Origin: Mesostigma viride
Lineage: Eukaryota > Streptophyta > Mesostigmatophyceae > Mesostigmatales > Mesostigmataceae
Assembly (NCBI GenBank): GCA_009746045.1
Contig: RPFO01000084.1
Location: 762,176 to 826,175 of the forward strand
Length of the DNA: 64,000 nucleotides
Reading direction: 5' to 3'
Shown: positions 33,833-45,135 of the stretch, piece after piece
Layout of the letters: the number at the start of each line of letters is the position of its first letter
Numbering within the stretch: the first letter of the stretch is position 1
The notes under the pieces: model-generated
The model's database searches: none
Seen by the model: only the letters and a program-made list of their open reading frames with translations
Told to the model about the DNA's origin: nothing
Position numbers and translations under genes: made by a program

Positions 33833-35191
33833 TGTCGCGTCCGTGATCTATCACGTCCGCAATTCAGATTTTAGCGTAATTCTGACGTCCGCAGCCTTGT
33901 GCGGGTTGCTATACCGCGGCCCGGTACTGACGCCGCGGATCTCAATTGTACTCACGCGCCAAGTCCGCTGAATTTGCTGACGGAACTTTTGGGCGGACCT
34001 GAATTTCACTGACATTCGTCACAAGGGCAGTTTGCCGAATGCTGGTACACAGCAAGCCGGCAAGGCACTGCATGAGCAGCTGTGCAATTTCAGGATGTCA
34101 ACGTGGGACACCAGACACAATTAAATGCAAGGAAGCCCCAGGCGGTGCCTGGCATGGCCGATAGATTGCCCTTGTATATTTGTGTTCGCTTGACAGATAA
34201 AGCTTGAAGTTTAGCTTGTCGGAAATTAGACAATGTTATGATTGGCTGATGTCTAGAGTGGCGCTAGTGGCGCCAGCCGCCAGGCTTGAGCTTTGAGCAG
34301 TATAGAAGGATGAGCAACGAACCATGGTGGTCGTTGTTCGTCCGTTTCTCTCCCTCACAACTGGTTTGTTGTCTTCATGGGGTGAAATAGTTCGAGCAGC
34401 CCGGAGCAGCCCCCGTGAGTGGTTGCATGCAGTCAGTTGCCATGAGGATGGACTGACGGATACGACAATGTATTGGTTTTGTTAAGAATGTGTGTAAGAC
34501 TGAGAACGAGACAAGGGGCAGGGCCTTCGGGCACCCTGGTCGTCGTTGGCATGCATGCCAGTAGGAACTAGGTCGGGAACACACGCGCACTGCCGCCACA
34601 AGGGGCCTGCAGTGGCGTCAACCAAGGGACCTCACAGCTGCTCTTATAACTACAACATTACAACTCGACAGTCTTTTTTAAACGGACGAACAACCCTTGG
34701 TGGGTTCAGTCCGGCCAGCCTGGGGTTCCTCCTGCTTCACCCAGGGAAGCACAAGGAAGAGGTTATTGCTTAGCCTTCAAAAGCATCTGAAGATCGAGGT
34801 TAGGCTTTTCCCTGTAAAAAGCCATTGAAGGGGTTATTGCTTAGCCTTCAAAAGCATCTGAAGAGGTTAGGCTTTTCCCTGTAAAAAGCCATTGAAGGAC
34901 TTATTGCTAAGCCTTTAAAAGCATGCATGTTAAGGTTGTTGCTGATCCTGGAAAAGCATCTTTGAGCAGCTGGATTTTTTTTCCTTTTTGCTGCTGCCTA
35001 GAATGACGCCCTCTTTGGGCTTCCTTCTTTAGTGTGAGATGCCTTTCTTTCACTTTTTGCTCTCACGTTGTTGTGAGCTAAATAGTGGGGGGGGAAGGTG
35101 GCATATCTCACACATGATTACTGCTGATAGTGGATGCATTCCAAGTAGCGGTAATGACCAGTCCAGGATGATATGGCACGCAAACGCGACA
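33833..35191. mobile_element. TGTC...GACA insertion X2
   Basis: 1,359 bp with ends TGTCGCGT/ACGCGACA and 4-bp duplication AGGA (33829-33832, 35192-35195). It shares its end sequences and an internal block with X1, in the opposite orientation. GTATAGAAGG near 34300 is TATA-like, and 34760-34930 holds a ~75-bp tandem repeat. No protein is recognisable. A solo LTR fits the TG...CA ends; an 8-bp terminal inverted repeat is long for an LTR, so a DNA transposon remains possible. Confidence 0.75.
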
Positions 35192-35348
35192 AGGAGCGTG
35201 GGCGAGTAATCTGATCATAGCCAGGACGTAGCATGGCTGTACAAGGACTAAGCTAAGGTTATGGTGGTGTACCGTGCGTTAGCGGTGCACGGGACTAGGT
35301 ATGTTGGCACAGCTAGGCATGCAAACGTTCTAAGCATGGCTGCCATAG

Positions 35349-37106
35349 TGTCTAATCACCAAGAAAATGTCCTCAAATGAGGACATTTTTAAGCATAGAT
35401 ACCATTTGTAATAACTCACACATGTCAACAAATCCATGGGTACGGTATGGAACCATGTTCATTTATGATATGTTCAAGAGTTGCAATGCTTAACATCCAT
35501 GAAATATGATCATTGTATAATTGTTTACAATTTATGAATGCAGGGGGGTCGCTACGCGAGTGACCAAATAGCACTCAAGTCAACAATATGCCAAGAAAGA
35601 AGGCATGGCCAGGTCATGGCTGGTCCTGAAAATGCACCCAGGGTGCCCACAGCATGTCTATGTTACACCCTCGCAGTCCTAGACCCTGCAGCCTGCCAGG
35701 GGGGGGCACAAAATGTAACTGGCAGCCAGGGACCATGGTGCAGGCCAAACAGCAGGTGTAAAGCTAGCTCAGTCCAAAGAGTGAAATATGAAGCAAATAC
35801 TTGCCAAGGTTAGGTCCATGATCGTTAGTAGAGGCTCGGCTGCCACCACGGTGCTAAACCATGATGCTGAACCCTTACGTTATATATGAAACATATACTG
35901 CAAAGAGGCACAAGTTGTAACACAAGCACAATGTAAACATGACAAGCTCAAGTTTCCAAGCCAGTCTTGATCACTTGGACATGAGTTGAAGCATTAGAAA
36001 CATATGGGCAACATACCAGCAAGCCTTGAAAAACTTCTCAGCAACAAGGCAGTATATGTGTTGAATCAAACTACCACATCGCAATTAAGCACAGCGACTT
36101 CTACTTGCTGCTGTTTTGATAACGCAAGGCCGTTTACCTTTTCAGTGACGCAACGGGAAAAGAAAGTACTGCCCAGCAAACTTCCGTTATTCCCCGGACA
36201 CAAACGTAATCAAAACCACGAAGTTGGGCATTGAAAGCAACCGGAATTATCACGTCTGCGGGAGTTACAGGTTACAATTCGCTTAACACGCTTACTTAGA
36301 ACGATGCGGTTGAGAATGACAGTCGGAACCTTGTTCTTGACGTGCGCCCAGGCCGCCAGCTGCGCGGGCCAGCTCAAGAAATATATATTAAAGGACGGTG
36401 ACGCGTGGGAACCACCCAGCCTTGCGGCAAAAGAAAAATATGGCTCGCGCTCGCCCTGGTTTTCGCCAGGCGCGACCGCGACATCACGACGAAAAAATAG
36501 AGACTCTTTGACGCATGCAACTGCCCAGGTCCCTCTTCTCCCCATGTCGCCCATAAGCCCAGAAGCGTACCATAACCCATACTCGCGATATCCGCAGCGC
36601 CTGGGCGGAAAAAGATATTGTAAAACCGATCTGCGAACTGACCTATCATGCGATCTACGTAGCTCTCAGATTTTCTTCAACAATGCCAAAATCCGTTCAT
36701 GAACAAAATTTTCGACATATACAAAGCACCTGCACGTGAAGAATAGCATCTTCGAAATCACTAGATGACGATCTAAAATGCTGTCTTCGTCCGGGGCAAA
36801 ATAATGCCCTATAACATTCAGGCAAGCCTCGGAACTGGCACGACCCCATAGCCGCCACTCGACAAAACACTCGATTGCATTGCGATGTTCTTGCTGTTGT
36901 AGGTACTTTTCGTCGCCTCATATTTTCCAGGTACGGTCGACCCCTGTCGACCCCAGGGGCTTGGCGCGCTCAGTACCTATCCCAGTTTCGCGCCAAAACC
37001 CACCAAGTGACCCTAGGACCAAATTTGGCGCCAAAACCACGCCCCTGACCCCCCCCGTCTCAAACGAGGACTATGTCCTCAAATGAGGACATTTGGTTTT
37101 TGGACA
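35349..37106. mobile_element. TGTC...GACA insertion Y, with terminal palindromes
   Basis: 1,758 bp with 4-bp duplication ATAG (35345-35348, 37107-37110). The two ends are imperfect inverted repeats of about 38 bp, both with the palindromic core ATGTCCTCA...TGAGGACAT. It differs from X1/X2 inside. ORFs (up to 132 aa, e.g. minus 36210-36554) have no recognisable domain. Near the right end are two E2F-type sites, TTTCGCGCCAAAA (36985-36997) and TTTGGCGCCAAAA (37024-37036). Confidence 0.75.
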
Positions 37107-38420
37107 ATAGCGGCAGTGACTACCAATGATACAAGCTAGGGCTATTAAGCAAGCTATTCTAGCCCGCTGGGGGTGTCCACATCTTGTGGTTGCCAACCAC
37201 AAGATGATCATCAGGTCCCCGCCCCTCCAGTACACCTTTGGCTTCTGGGGGTCCTGCTTGTGGCGGAGGTATTCTGGCCACAGGTCGCGTCGCTGCTGCT
37301 GCTGAGCGGGGGTCAGGTCGTCGTCCAGCGTCCATGCAGGTGAGGTCGTGCAACCGCTTGCGACGAGAGAGGAACCGCTGCTTGTCCGGCCTCACGAGAT
37401 GGGAAGGTGAGCAGGACTGGTGGGGGAGCCGCCTTGTCCCGTGAGTGGGGAAGACGGTGACACCCACGCAGATCTACCTCACCTACCAGGCCCATGAGGG
37501 TAAGGAGCTGGTTCTTGAGCTCGTCGGCCTGGGAGGATGACGTCTCAGTGACCTGGCTTCTGGGGGAAACGACGCAGAACCACTCGGCACTCGCGGCGAG
37601 CGCGGTCGGTGGCCTCCCGTTGGTTGGCCTGCCGGCGGTGGTCCTCCAGCTCCTGGAGCTTCGTGGCGATGGCGTCGGTGGTTGAGGCGGTCGCTGACCG
37701 CAGCAGGTCCGCATAGGAGAGCGGCGGGAGGTCGCCAGCATCCAGCCGGGGTGGCTGGGATGCGATGGTGGCCGTCTGCTCCGCTATCTTTGGGACCTGT
37801 GCGGCCAGGGCCTCGGTGTGGCAAGGTCGGCACTGCAGTGAGGGTCCAGGTCTCGGCCCTGTACCGGTAAGAACAGGGAGAACCAGGACCTTAAACAGGT
37901 CCTGTTTCTCTATCTTGCCTAAGGGCTTGCGCCACAGGGCCCGGTATTGGCGTAAAGCGTGCCAGGCGAGGGAGATACGGTGGTCGGCCACATCGGCCTC
38001 GCAGCTGCATGGGGAGTAAGCTACCCAGCAACCTGACGCGGTCCCGATACAGGACTCGAGAGCCGTCAAGGAGAAAGAGGGCGGTGGCTGAGGGAGCCAG
38101 AGCCTCAGTCTTCTTGCTGACCTCAAGCCCCACCACACGGGCCTCGATTGCCAGGCAGTCAAGCCACGTCTGCACGTGCTCAGTGCCCTCGAAGAGGGTG
38201 GTGTCGTCTGCATAGATGATGTCCATCAGCCGAATCTCCGTTTCCGCCCCGCCATGCCAGAAACGATACTGGAAAGTATCATCCATAGTTGTCTCCTTGA
38301 TATGATGTACAATAATTAATGCCACAGAGTACTACTATGCTAATCTCATTAGAAAAATACTTGCACGAAATTTAGCTACAAATTGCGTCTGCATCATGCC
38401 CCAACCATGTTGTCTCACTC

Positions 38421-39556
38421 GAGGGGGATTGAATTGAATTGAATTGTAACATAACTCCGTTGGGAGTATATGTCAGCACATAGCCCTTGAGAGGGGGCGT
38501 ATGGCCTATCATACATCCTAAGCTACTTCCTGCAAGGGTGGGGATGTAAAGGACCCTTGCTCTAGGTGCACCAGGGCACTGGCATCCCCATGATCTTCAA
38601 GCTATGCCCAGCGAAGGGGGAGCCTGTCATGGGGGGGAAGATCAGCATAGCTATACAAAGAAGCTAGGGCATGGCGTCTCAGCAGAGAGTTATTCCCTGC
38701 ATAGGCACAACAGAACTAAATAAAGCTAGGCATCATCTGGGGTGTGGCTCATAATAATAGGCACACATGTACATGATTAAGTAAAGCGCGTGGCTTAGCT
38801 GGGATAGTGCCTCTAGGAGGCGTACATGTACATGGCCACGGTCTATCTATTCTACACTACTACTGCTATATTCCCCTAAGCTGGGGCGTCTGGAGTCGCT
38901 GGGGCCGCGGGGGGGGGGGGTCGCCTGCCAGGGCTTATGGCCGACGTAGATGGCCGCCCCCTTCCAGTACACCGGCTGTCCCGCCTTGGTCTGCCGGAGC
39001 TGGAGGTAGGTCGGCCATAGCTCCCGTCGCCGTTGTTGCTGCGCCAGGGTCAAGTCGTCATCAAGGGTGAAGAGAGTCTTCTCGAGCCGCTTGCGGCGTC
39101 TGAGAAAAGAAATCTTGTCCGCCGGGGTCTTAAAGGTGAGAAGGAGCGGGGGCGGCCCTGCCTTACCCCGCGCGCGGGGAAGGCGGTGGGCGGCCAGCTC
39201 GATCTCACCGTTAAGGCCCATGCGACCAAGGATTTCTCTCTCAAACGCACGCAAAAGCTTCTCGGAATTCTCACCTTCCTCCATCTTGAAGTTCTTGACA
39301 ATGACGTTGAGGCTGCGCTTGGCGAGCTCGGCCTCCTCGCGGAGGTCAAGCGTCTGCTGTTGAAGCTGGGCTGCGACGGCGGAGGTGGTGGAGGTGGTAT
39401 GTTGCTTAAGCATGTCCGCCCAGGTGGTGATGGGAGGAGCATCGCCGGCCAGGCCAGCCGGGGCTGGCTTGGCGGCAATGTCCTTCACCGCCTGGGCGGT
39501 GAGGCCTGCGGTGTTCTGCAGAACCTCGATAGCGATGGGGGATATCATGTTATAAT
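38421..39556 (-). mobile_element. ORF1-b retroposon, 5'-truncated, 11-bp target-site duplication
   Basis: TTGTCTCACTC occurs at 38410-38420 and 39557-39567. The element has an uninterrupted 3' part of ORF1 (39556-38850; VLQNTAGLTAQAVKDIAAK..., helical QLQQQTLDLREEAELAKRS, then HRLPRARGKAGPPPLLLTF and LDDDLTLAQQQRRRELWP), then a 3' UTR, the ORF1-b hairpin (stems ACAT/ATGT type, loop CAAC) and a tail of TTCAA units. Unlike the copy at 6227-8190 its ORF1 segment is not frameshifted, so it is younger. The upstream ORF extension to 39569 is flanking sequence. Confidence 0.85.
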
Positions 39557-39567
39557 TTGTCTCACTC

Positions 39568-40177
39568 AATCATCCTCATCCGAATATTAATGCATCCTTC
39601 ATGGTCAAAAAGACCCCAAAACTGCGAATTTACTGCCGCTATCACGAATTCTTTTTTATTCCCGGCGCAACCAAAAAATGCAGATTACCCCCCATGCCGA
39701 TGGCAGTAAAAGAAAGCAGCGATCTCTATTGTAAACCTGCTACTACTTGTCGCCACAACCCAACATCATAAAATCATCGTCTTCAACATTCAAGCATTTT
39801 TTTGCATTTCTCTAGCCTTACTACCTTGCTAGTTTCGCCTACACGCAGTCGCCATGGCCACTTCCGCAAGCACTGGCGCGCGCATGCACGGTGCACCCAC
39901 TTTTCACGGTACGGCCGGTACGTACCGCAAATTTTTTCGCGCGGAATCAAAATAATCGCGCCGCGCCACGTCTGCTGGAGGAACTGGAGTGTGTGTGGAC
40001 TGAAGAAACTGAGCATGGCTGTTTCCGGCCCCACCATCTAGGTCGGCATCTAGTCGCTCTACATGTAAGCCATGCAGCCATTAATTAATTGAATAGACAC
40101 GTGACTGCGTCACGTGAGCATAAGTCCTCGATCAGTGGGAGGGGAACATGGAATGGAATGGATGGTGTAAGCCAGCC
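39568..40177. other. Intergenic with a hairpin-tailed retroposon remnant, no gene seen
   Basis: The only structure seen is CACGTGACTGCGTCACGTG at 40098-40116 next to TTAATTAATT, the 3' terminus (minus orientation) of a third hairpin family; see 54346-54542. Confidence 0.5.
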
Positions 40178-40188
40178 ATAATTTCAAT

Positions 40189-41231
40189 TAATTAATTAAT
40201 TAATTAATTAATTAATTAATTAAACTCGTGCTCCCGTTGGGGAGTCACGGAGCACCGAAGTGCTTTTAATCCCTGTGTGTGCACTACAGGAGAAAGGGCA
40301 GAGACCCCCAGTCTCCTTCATGCCAAAGGCATGCCACAGCTGCAATCGGGCGCGGCTAGCTAAAAGGACAGGCTAACGATCCGGCAAACTGTGGGTGCAA
40401 TAAGACCCATGTGAGCATGTCATAGCAAGGAGCGTGGGCAAGTAATCTGAACATAGCCAGGGCGTAGCATGGCTGTACTAGAACTAGGCTAAGGCTATGG
40501 CTGGTTGTGTACCGTGCGTTGGCGGCACGTGACTAGGTTTGTTGGCACAGCTAGGCAAACATTCTAGGCATGGCTGCCTTAGCGACAGTGACTCCAATGG
40601 TTACAAGCTAGGGCTATTGCTATTCTAGCCCGCTGGGGGCGTCCACATCTTGTGGTTGATCATCAGGTCCCCGCCCCTCCAGTACACCTTGGGCTTCTGG
40701 GGGTCCTGCTTATGGCGGAGGTATTCTGGCCACAGGTCGCGTCGCTGCTGTTGCTGAGCGGGGGTTAGGTCGTCATCCAGCGTCCAGGTGAGGTCGTGCA
40801 ACCGCTTGCGACGAGAGAGGAACCGCTGCTTATCCTCAGGGGAGAGGAAGGTGAGCAGGACTGGTGGGGTGGCCGCCTTGTCCCGTGAGTGGGGAAGGCG
40901 GTGGCACCCACGCAGTTCTACCTCACCTACCAGGCCCATGAGGGTAAGAAGCTGGTTCTTGATCTCGTCAGCAAGGGAGGTTGACGTCTCACCTGGCTTC
41001 TGGGGGAAGCGACGTAGCACCACTCGGCACTCGCGGCGAGCGCGATCGGTGACCTCCCGTTGCTGGGCCTGGCGGTGGTCCTCCAGCTCCTGGAGCTTCG
41101 TGGCGATGGCGTCGGTGGTGGAGGCGGATCGCTGTCCGCAGCAGGTCCGCGTAGGAGAGCGGGAGGTCACCAGCATCCTGCCGGGGTGGCTGGGAGAATT
41201 AATTAATTAAACTCTTGCTCCCGTTGGGGAG
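40189..41231 (-). mobile_element. ORF1-a retroposon, 5'-truncated, 11-bp target-site duplication
   Basis: ATAATTTCAAT flanks it at 40178-40188 and 41232-41242. The C-terminal ~180 residues of ORF1 are open (41176-40625), with [30 protein letters not shown] and [18 protein letters not shown], followed by the 3' UTR, hairpin and a long TTAA tail. At its 5' end (41194-41231) lies half a LINE hairpin plus TTAA tail in the same orientation, so either it inserted into an existing tail or the moved RNA began in an upstream element. Confidence 0.85.
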
Positions 41232-41483
41232 ATAATTTCAATGCACAAGGCTACACATTTCCATCTCCATTCATATTCATCATCCTTGATATTCATCATC
41301 CTGAACGACTCGAAAACGAAGAAAATTAAGATAACGGCAGGCTCAAGCTACCATGGTCCGGATTCTCCCAATTTCTGACCAGCTGCGCTGGTTGTCTCCT
41401 TGATAGCTATAGCCCTCGGATGATTTAATATTTAGCCAGGCTTTGCCTATGCAGAGCTCTAGCAACTCCGGCTCTCTGGACAT

Positions 41484-42005
41484 TAATTAATTAATTAAAC
41501 CTCGTGCTCCCTTTGGGGAGTCACGGAGCATTAACCCCGATGGATGGATGGATGGATGGGTACATGCAATCCTACCGGTCTAATCTATTCTGATCAGTCT
41601 AATCTATCTACAATATCAAGCCAACTCTATTATTCTAAGCTCTAGCTCTACCCTCTAGGGGTCCTGTCTAGCGTGCTTCCCGCGTTTGCAAACATGCGGG
41701 CGCTGCCCCACGGGAGGGGGTTCGTTGTCCTCTATGACCTGGACCCACTTGGCCTTGTCCATTGATCATCTTGTTCCAAATCACGGAGAGGCCTAGCCCC
41801 CCCATGTCCTCTACTAGCTGTTCTTTGAAGGTGCGGGCCTTGCGGCATCTATACAGCATTGCGGGGCCTGGCCCACGTAAGAAGGTGCCGGCCACTGAGG
41901 CTGAGCTGGGCGCAGTCCCGCGGGGGGGCCACGGGATGTGCCTACCTGGTTGGTGCAAGCTAAGTGCCCTACTAGCTGCAGGCGCCGCTGCTTAATGGTG
42001 CTGGT
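41484..42005 (-). mobile_element. ORF2 LINE 3' fragment
   Basis: Minus-strand C-terminal ORF2 sequence from the GHLAR...region (CAGCGGCGCCTGCAGCTAG at about 41980) to the stop, with ARTFKEQLVEDMGGLGLSVI well preserved, then the 3' UTR with CATC units, hairpin and TTAA tail. Frameshifted, 5'-truncated; no clear target-site duplication. Confidence 0.75.
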
Positions 42006-42083
42006 ATGGTACTCTCTCCATCCCTAGCCATTGTTTAGCCATGATCATCTTCCACCCTATGTCCGCACCTTAGATGCTGGAAT

Positions 42084-42139
42084 CACTATACTTTTCGTCC
42101 GAGGGTGGTAAAAAGCATCCGAGGCGTAAATTACGAGGT
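42084..42139 (+). repeat. Left terminal inverted repeat (56 bp) of putative 12.1-kb element
   Basis: Starts CACTATACTTTTCGTCC and is identical over 56 bp to the reverse complement of 54146-54201. Subterminal CGTAAATTAC and TACTACCT motifs follow to about 42337, as they do at the other end. Confidence 0.7.
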
Positions 42140-42590
42140 CTTATCTTACTACCTAGATCCGAGGCGTGAGATCCAACGCCGTAATCATTACGACGTAGGA
42201 TGATAGGTAGTAATTTTACTAGCCGTAAGTAAAAGTAACGTTACGACTGCACATCTTTGGTAGTACATTACCGACAGAGTAAATTACCGCGACGGGTCTT
42301 GGTTGGTAATTTACCACCTGTAGATTAGGTGCTAGTGATCCGATGCTGTAAGATACGTTTCAGTAAGTTACTTCGGGGATCTTTGCCTGTACACGGCCAG
42401 ATGGATAATTATATTGTAATGGAGAAGTGGGAGAACGTGCGTGTCTATTAGCAAATGCAGCGAAATATAAAAATGTAGTTATCAGCCTTTTTCGCCTATT
42501 CAGCAGTTGTCGTTGTCGGCCGTTGTCATTAAGCGGCTATAGATTATGTGTGCTGGGGCCGGTGAAAAGACGCTAGCAAAGTTCGTCTGA

Positions 42591-43701
42591 ATGGCGTCCA
42601 ATGGAGGGGATTTTATTCTTAGTGGATTGTTGGACGAGGAGAAGGCGAGGTTGCTGGCGGAGAATGCGAAAGAGCAGAGGGAAGCAGCGGAAGCCGTGCG
42701 TGGAAGATGAGGTAACGGGATGGAGTGTGGGCCCTGGCTTCTGGTTATGAAATGATGGCGGTTGCAGGCCAGCCGTGCTCGCTGGTAATGGGTGCGTGGT
42801 GTTGAAATCCAAGTTCTGCGCGTATTCTGTTTTTTGGTCAATGATTGAAGGGATGTCGCCTTGTTTTATTTTTGTGCATCTGCGTCCCGTCGTGACTGCC
42901 TCGTCATGGACGCCCAGGGGTAGAAGTTCGAACGAGGGAATGATTTTTCAAACGCCTGGATATGTTATGATAGTACGAATAAATGGTAATGGGTAGAGGC
43001 GGCCAAAATTTTGTTGGAAGTGTGCCAACGCCGCACATACGACTTGAACAACCCTAGGTATCTTAGGAAAAGGAAACACGGATACGTCGGAGTGGAGGAA
43101 GAGGAAGACGATGACGATGGTGAAGACGGAGAGGTTTACAATGGAGGCCTTGAGAATGGGGAGACATTGAAGCAGGAGAGCAGGGTAGCGGTGAGTGGCC
43201 CGTCATGAATTACATTGTGGTTGCAGTTGTTAGCGAGGCGTGTTGATTGCTTCTTGCCGCGGGTAATCGCTAGCGTGCATAACCTTCTTTTTTCAACAGG
43301 TGTTCTGGTGCATTGACTGCCGCAAAGCAATTAATGGGACTGATTATGTGCCTATCATGCCGTTTGGGAATCATACATTGCCAACATTTCGTGTTTAGAA
43401 GGCGCGCCTTCAGAAGCATATTCAGCACCGCACGAGCCAGGTGCTGAAGGCGTGCTTGGAGAGGAAGGGGTATAAAGTGCGCATGACCGCATCGAAGAAG
43501 AAGAAGCAGCAGGAATCGGGCAAGACCATGATAACCGAGCCAGGATTGGCTTTCGTGCATGCAGTACATGGTGCGGCGCAGGCAGTGAATGCTGCATCGA
43601 TTGCAGCGGTGCAGCCTGTGGCCATGGCGGTGCAGGGCGCGGGTCCTGAAGTGTGGGCGTTGGCGAAGCAGATTCACGATGCTGTCATGGCCACGTTGTG
43701 A
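42591..43701 (+). CDS. Candidate three-exon gene of unknown family with CxxC motif
   Basis: Not recognised. Exons 42591-42695, 42999-43190 and 43300-43701 are each whole codons in phase 0, with donors GTGCGT and GTGAGT and a pyrimidine-rich acceptor before 43300. The product starts MASNGGDFILSGLLDEEKAR, has a helical Ala/Glu segment, an acidic run (EEEEDDDDGEDGE), then FWCIDCRKAI (a CxxC pair) and a Lys-rich helix (TASKKKKQQESGK), and ends ALAKQIHDAVMATL. A TAG at 43396-43398 interrupts exon 3 in frame: either a disabling stop or the AG of a short intron not resolved here. The gene starts 450 bp inside the left 56-bp inverted repeat, so it may belong to a DNA transposon. Confidence 0.45.
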
Positions 43702-44639
43702 AGCCAAGGAATGGGTGTTGGTTCCAGTCAGGTGCCTCGCCCGGAGGAAGCTTTTCTGCTGTAAGCAGAGGTGCGGCATCAAGCATTTGCAATCGCCATG
43801 AGAGCAGTGGAGATGTCAGCGGCATGAAGCATTTGCAATCGCCATGAGAGCAGTGGAGATGTCTGCGGCATTGGGAGATCTGCAGACAATTGCAGGAGGA
43901 CATTGTGCGGTACGCTTGTAGGGTGTATGCTGTGTTGTTCCGCTCGCTAATGGACATGTGCCCCTGTAACCTCTTCCAGGCTAGTATCTGCTATCCACCT
44001 CTTCAGGCTTGAAAAGTAAATTGCTGTACGGTTCACAATTGGCATGGCTTGACATGCACGCGTCCTTGACTGTGGTCTGCATGGGTTTGGGGTTTAGCGG
44101 TTTACATCAGACTCTGCTGTGTATCTGCTTAATCAGCCGACGTGTCACATGGGGACAGCAACGGCGCTGGGATGCAGCCCGGTGTGAATGCGAGTAAGGT
44201 ACGCGCTGTCATGCATGGCGGATGGGGCGTGGAAGCCACGACCCACGTTTTTGTGTGTGCACGGGGGGCTAGGGGGCAAGTCGTTGTGTTGCTGCCATCC
44301 ATATGGCCATGGATATGCGGGAAGCTTTCCCTGTACCCATACTTAATGATGCATGGACTGGTTGTGACAGCCAAGGGTTTAGCTGTCGTGGGTTTGCTGA
44401 GTGATCATGGCAGTCTGCTAGGCTGGTGCTAGAACAGCCATAGCGCGGTTACTGCTATGTCTTGCCCGTGCTAACTGATGCTGCAGCCATGCGTGGAGCG
44501 CGAATCGTCCCGTGAGGAGAAGGAGGAGGCGGGGCCGGTGCACCCATGGGCAGGGCCGGAGAAGAAGGACGCGGAGCACCCAGTGTGGGAGAAGGAGAAG
44601 GCGGGGAAGCACTGAAGCTCCACCCCATGTCAGGCCTCT

Positions 44640-44775
44640 AGTATAGGTGCCAGTTAACTAAACCCATGCACGTGCAGGTTGTAGCTCAGAATGTATTTAA
44701 AATCATATGCCCCTTTTCAGGTATATGTGTAACAGTGACTCCCAACGGATATATGTTCCTAATTTATTAAATTCT
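44640..44775 (+). mobile_element. ORF1-b 3' UTR fragment with tail
   Basis: Matches the last part of the ORF1-b 3' UTR (…CATATGCCCCTTTTCAGG…), then the hairpin (loop CAAC) and an AT tail. 5'-truncated. Confidence 0.65.
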
Positions 44776-44795
44776 TACTGAATAATTGTTGTCTT

Positions 44796-45135
44796 TATGA
44801 ACCCATGAAGAGCAAAGCCCGGTGGGGAGTACATGTAACGCATTACCACGAGAAGGGGTCCCCACACCGCATTTCTTCGCTCTCTGTTCCTATGCAGAAC
44901 AAGAAGAGGTGGAAGACCAATGTCCCGGCTCACACGCCAGCCCATGTGGGTAAGCCCCCTCCCCCAAAGCGGAAGGGGCGCTTTGGGGAGAAGTGTAGTT
45001 AGGATTTTGTAGACTAGATAGCTTAGAGTTAGCTTATTTCGATGTCGCGGCTTGACCCACCTCTACCCATTCAGCAAGGAATATGCATGTGCTGCATGAT
45101 CTCCCAACGGAGGCATGTTATAATTTTATTTGATT
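44796..45135 (+). mobile_element. Diverged LINE ORF2 C-terminus plus 3' hairpin
   Basis: The last codons (KKRWKTNVPAHTPAHVGK, ending at a stop near 45000) resemble the end of ORF2 in other copies only in layout. The 3' region ends in the CATG/CTCC-CAAC-GGAG/CATG hairpin (45095-45117) also seen at 404-426. The protein assignment is tentative; the hairpin is clear. Confidence 0.45.

Larger units (their letters stand above)
33609..37818 (-). mobile_element. ORF1-a retroposon nested in ORF2, itself holding two insertions
   Basis: TTGCCA (minus strand) flanks it at 33603-33608 and 37819-37824. It is 5'-truncated, starting at ...[18 protein letters not shown]1 pieces (37818-37159, frameshifted near 37550 and 37330) end [12 protein letters not shown]-like; the 3' UTR runs 37158-37107, resumes at 35348-35192 and again at 33832-33609, where the hairpin and TTAA tail lie. 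The gaps are the insertions Y and X2. Joined, the 3' UTR matches the copies at 23783-24201 and 40189-40624. Confidence 0.85.
33147..38330 (-). mobile_element. Outer ORF2 LINE of nested stack II, with YADD catalytic motif
   Basis: The ORF2 reading runs 38330-37825 and resumes at 33608-33147. The upstream part has MDIIYADDTTLFEGTEHVQ; YADD (38203-38214) is the reverse transcriptase catalytic motif. The pieces join at ...GACCTTGCCAGA..., interrupted by an ORF1-a element with duplication TTGCCA. The downstream part continues GAVTNMVRSIFHVG... with frameshifts and is cut inside the 3' UTR at 33146, without a tail. Non-functional. Confidence 0.8.

Noticed and set aside
37545-38213. An ORF that runs from reverse transcriptase into ORF1, apparently a fusion or template-switch chimera
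   Set aside because: The missing remainder of the ORF2 copy was found at 33608-33147 with duplication TTGCCA on both sides, so it is a nested insertion.
42084-42337. A 254-bp CACTA...TAGTG miniature element
   Set aside because: The CTAGTG end at 42337 lacks the remaining bases of the inverted repeat; the full 56-bp partner is at 54146-54201.
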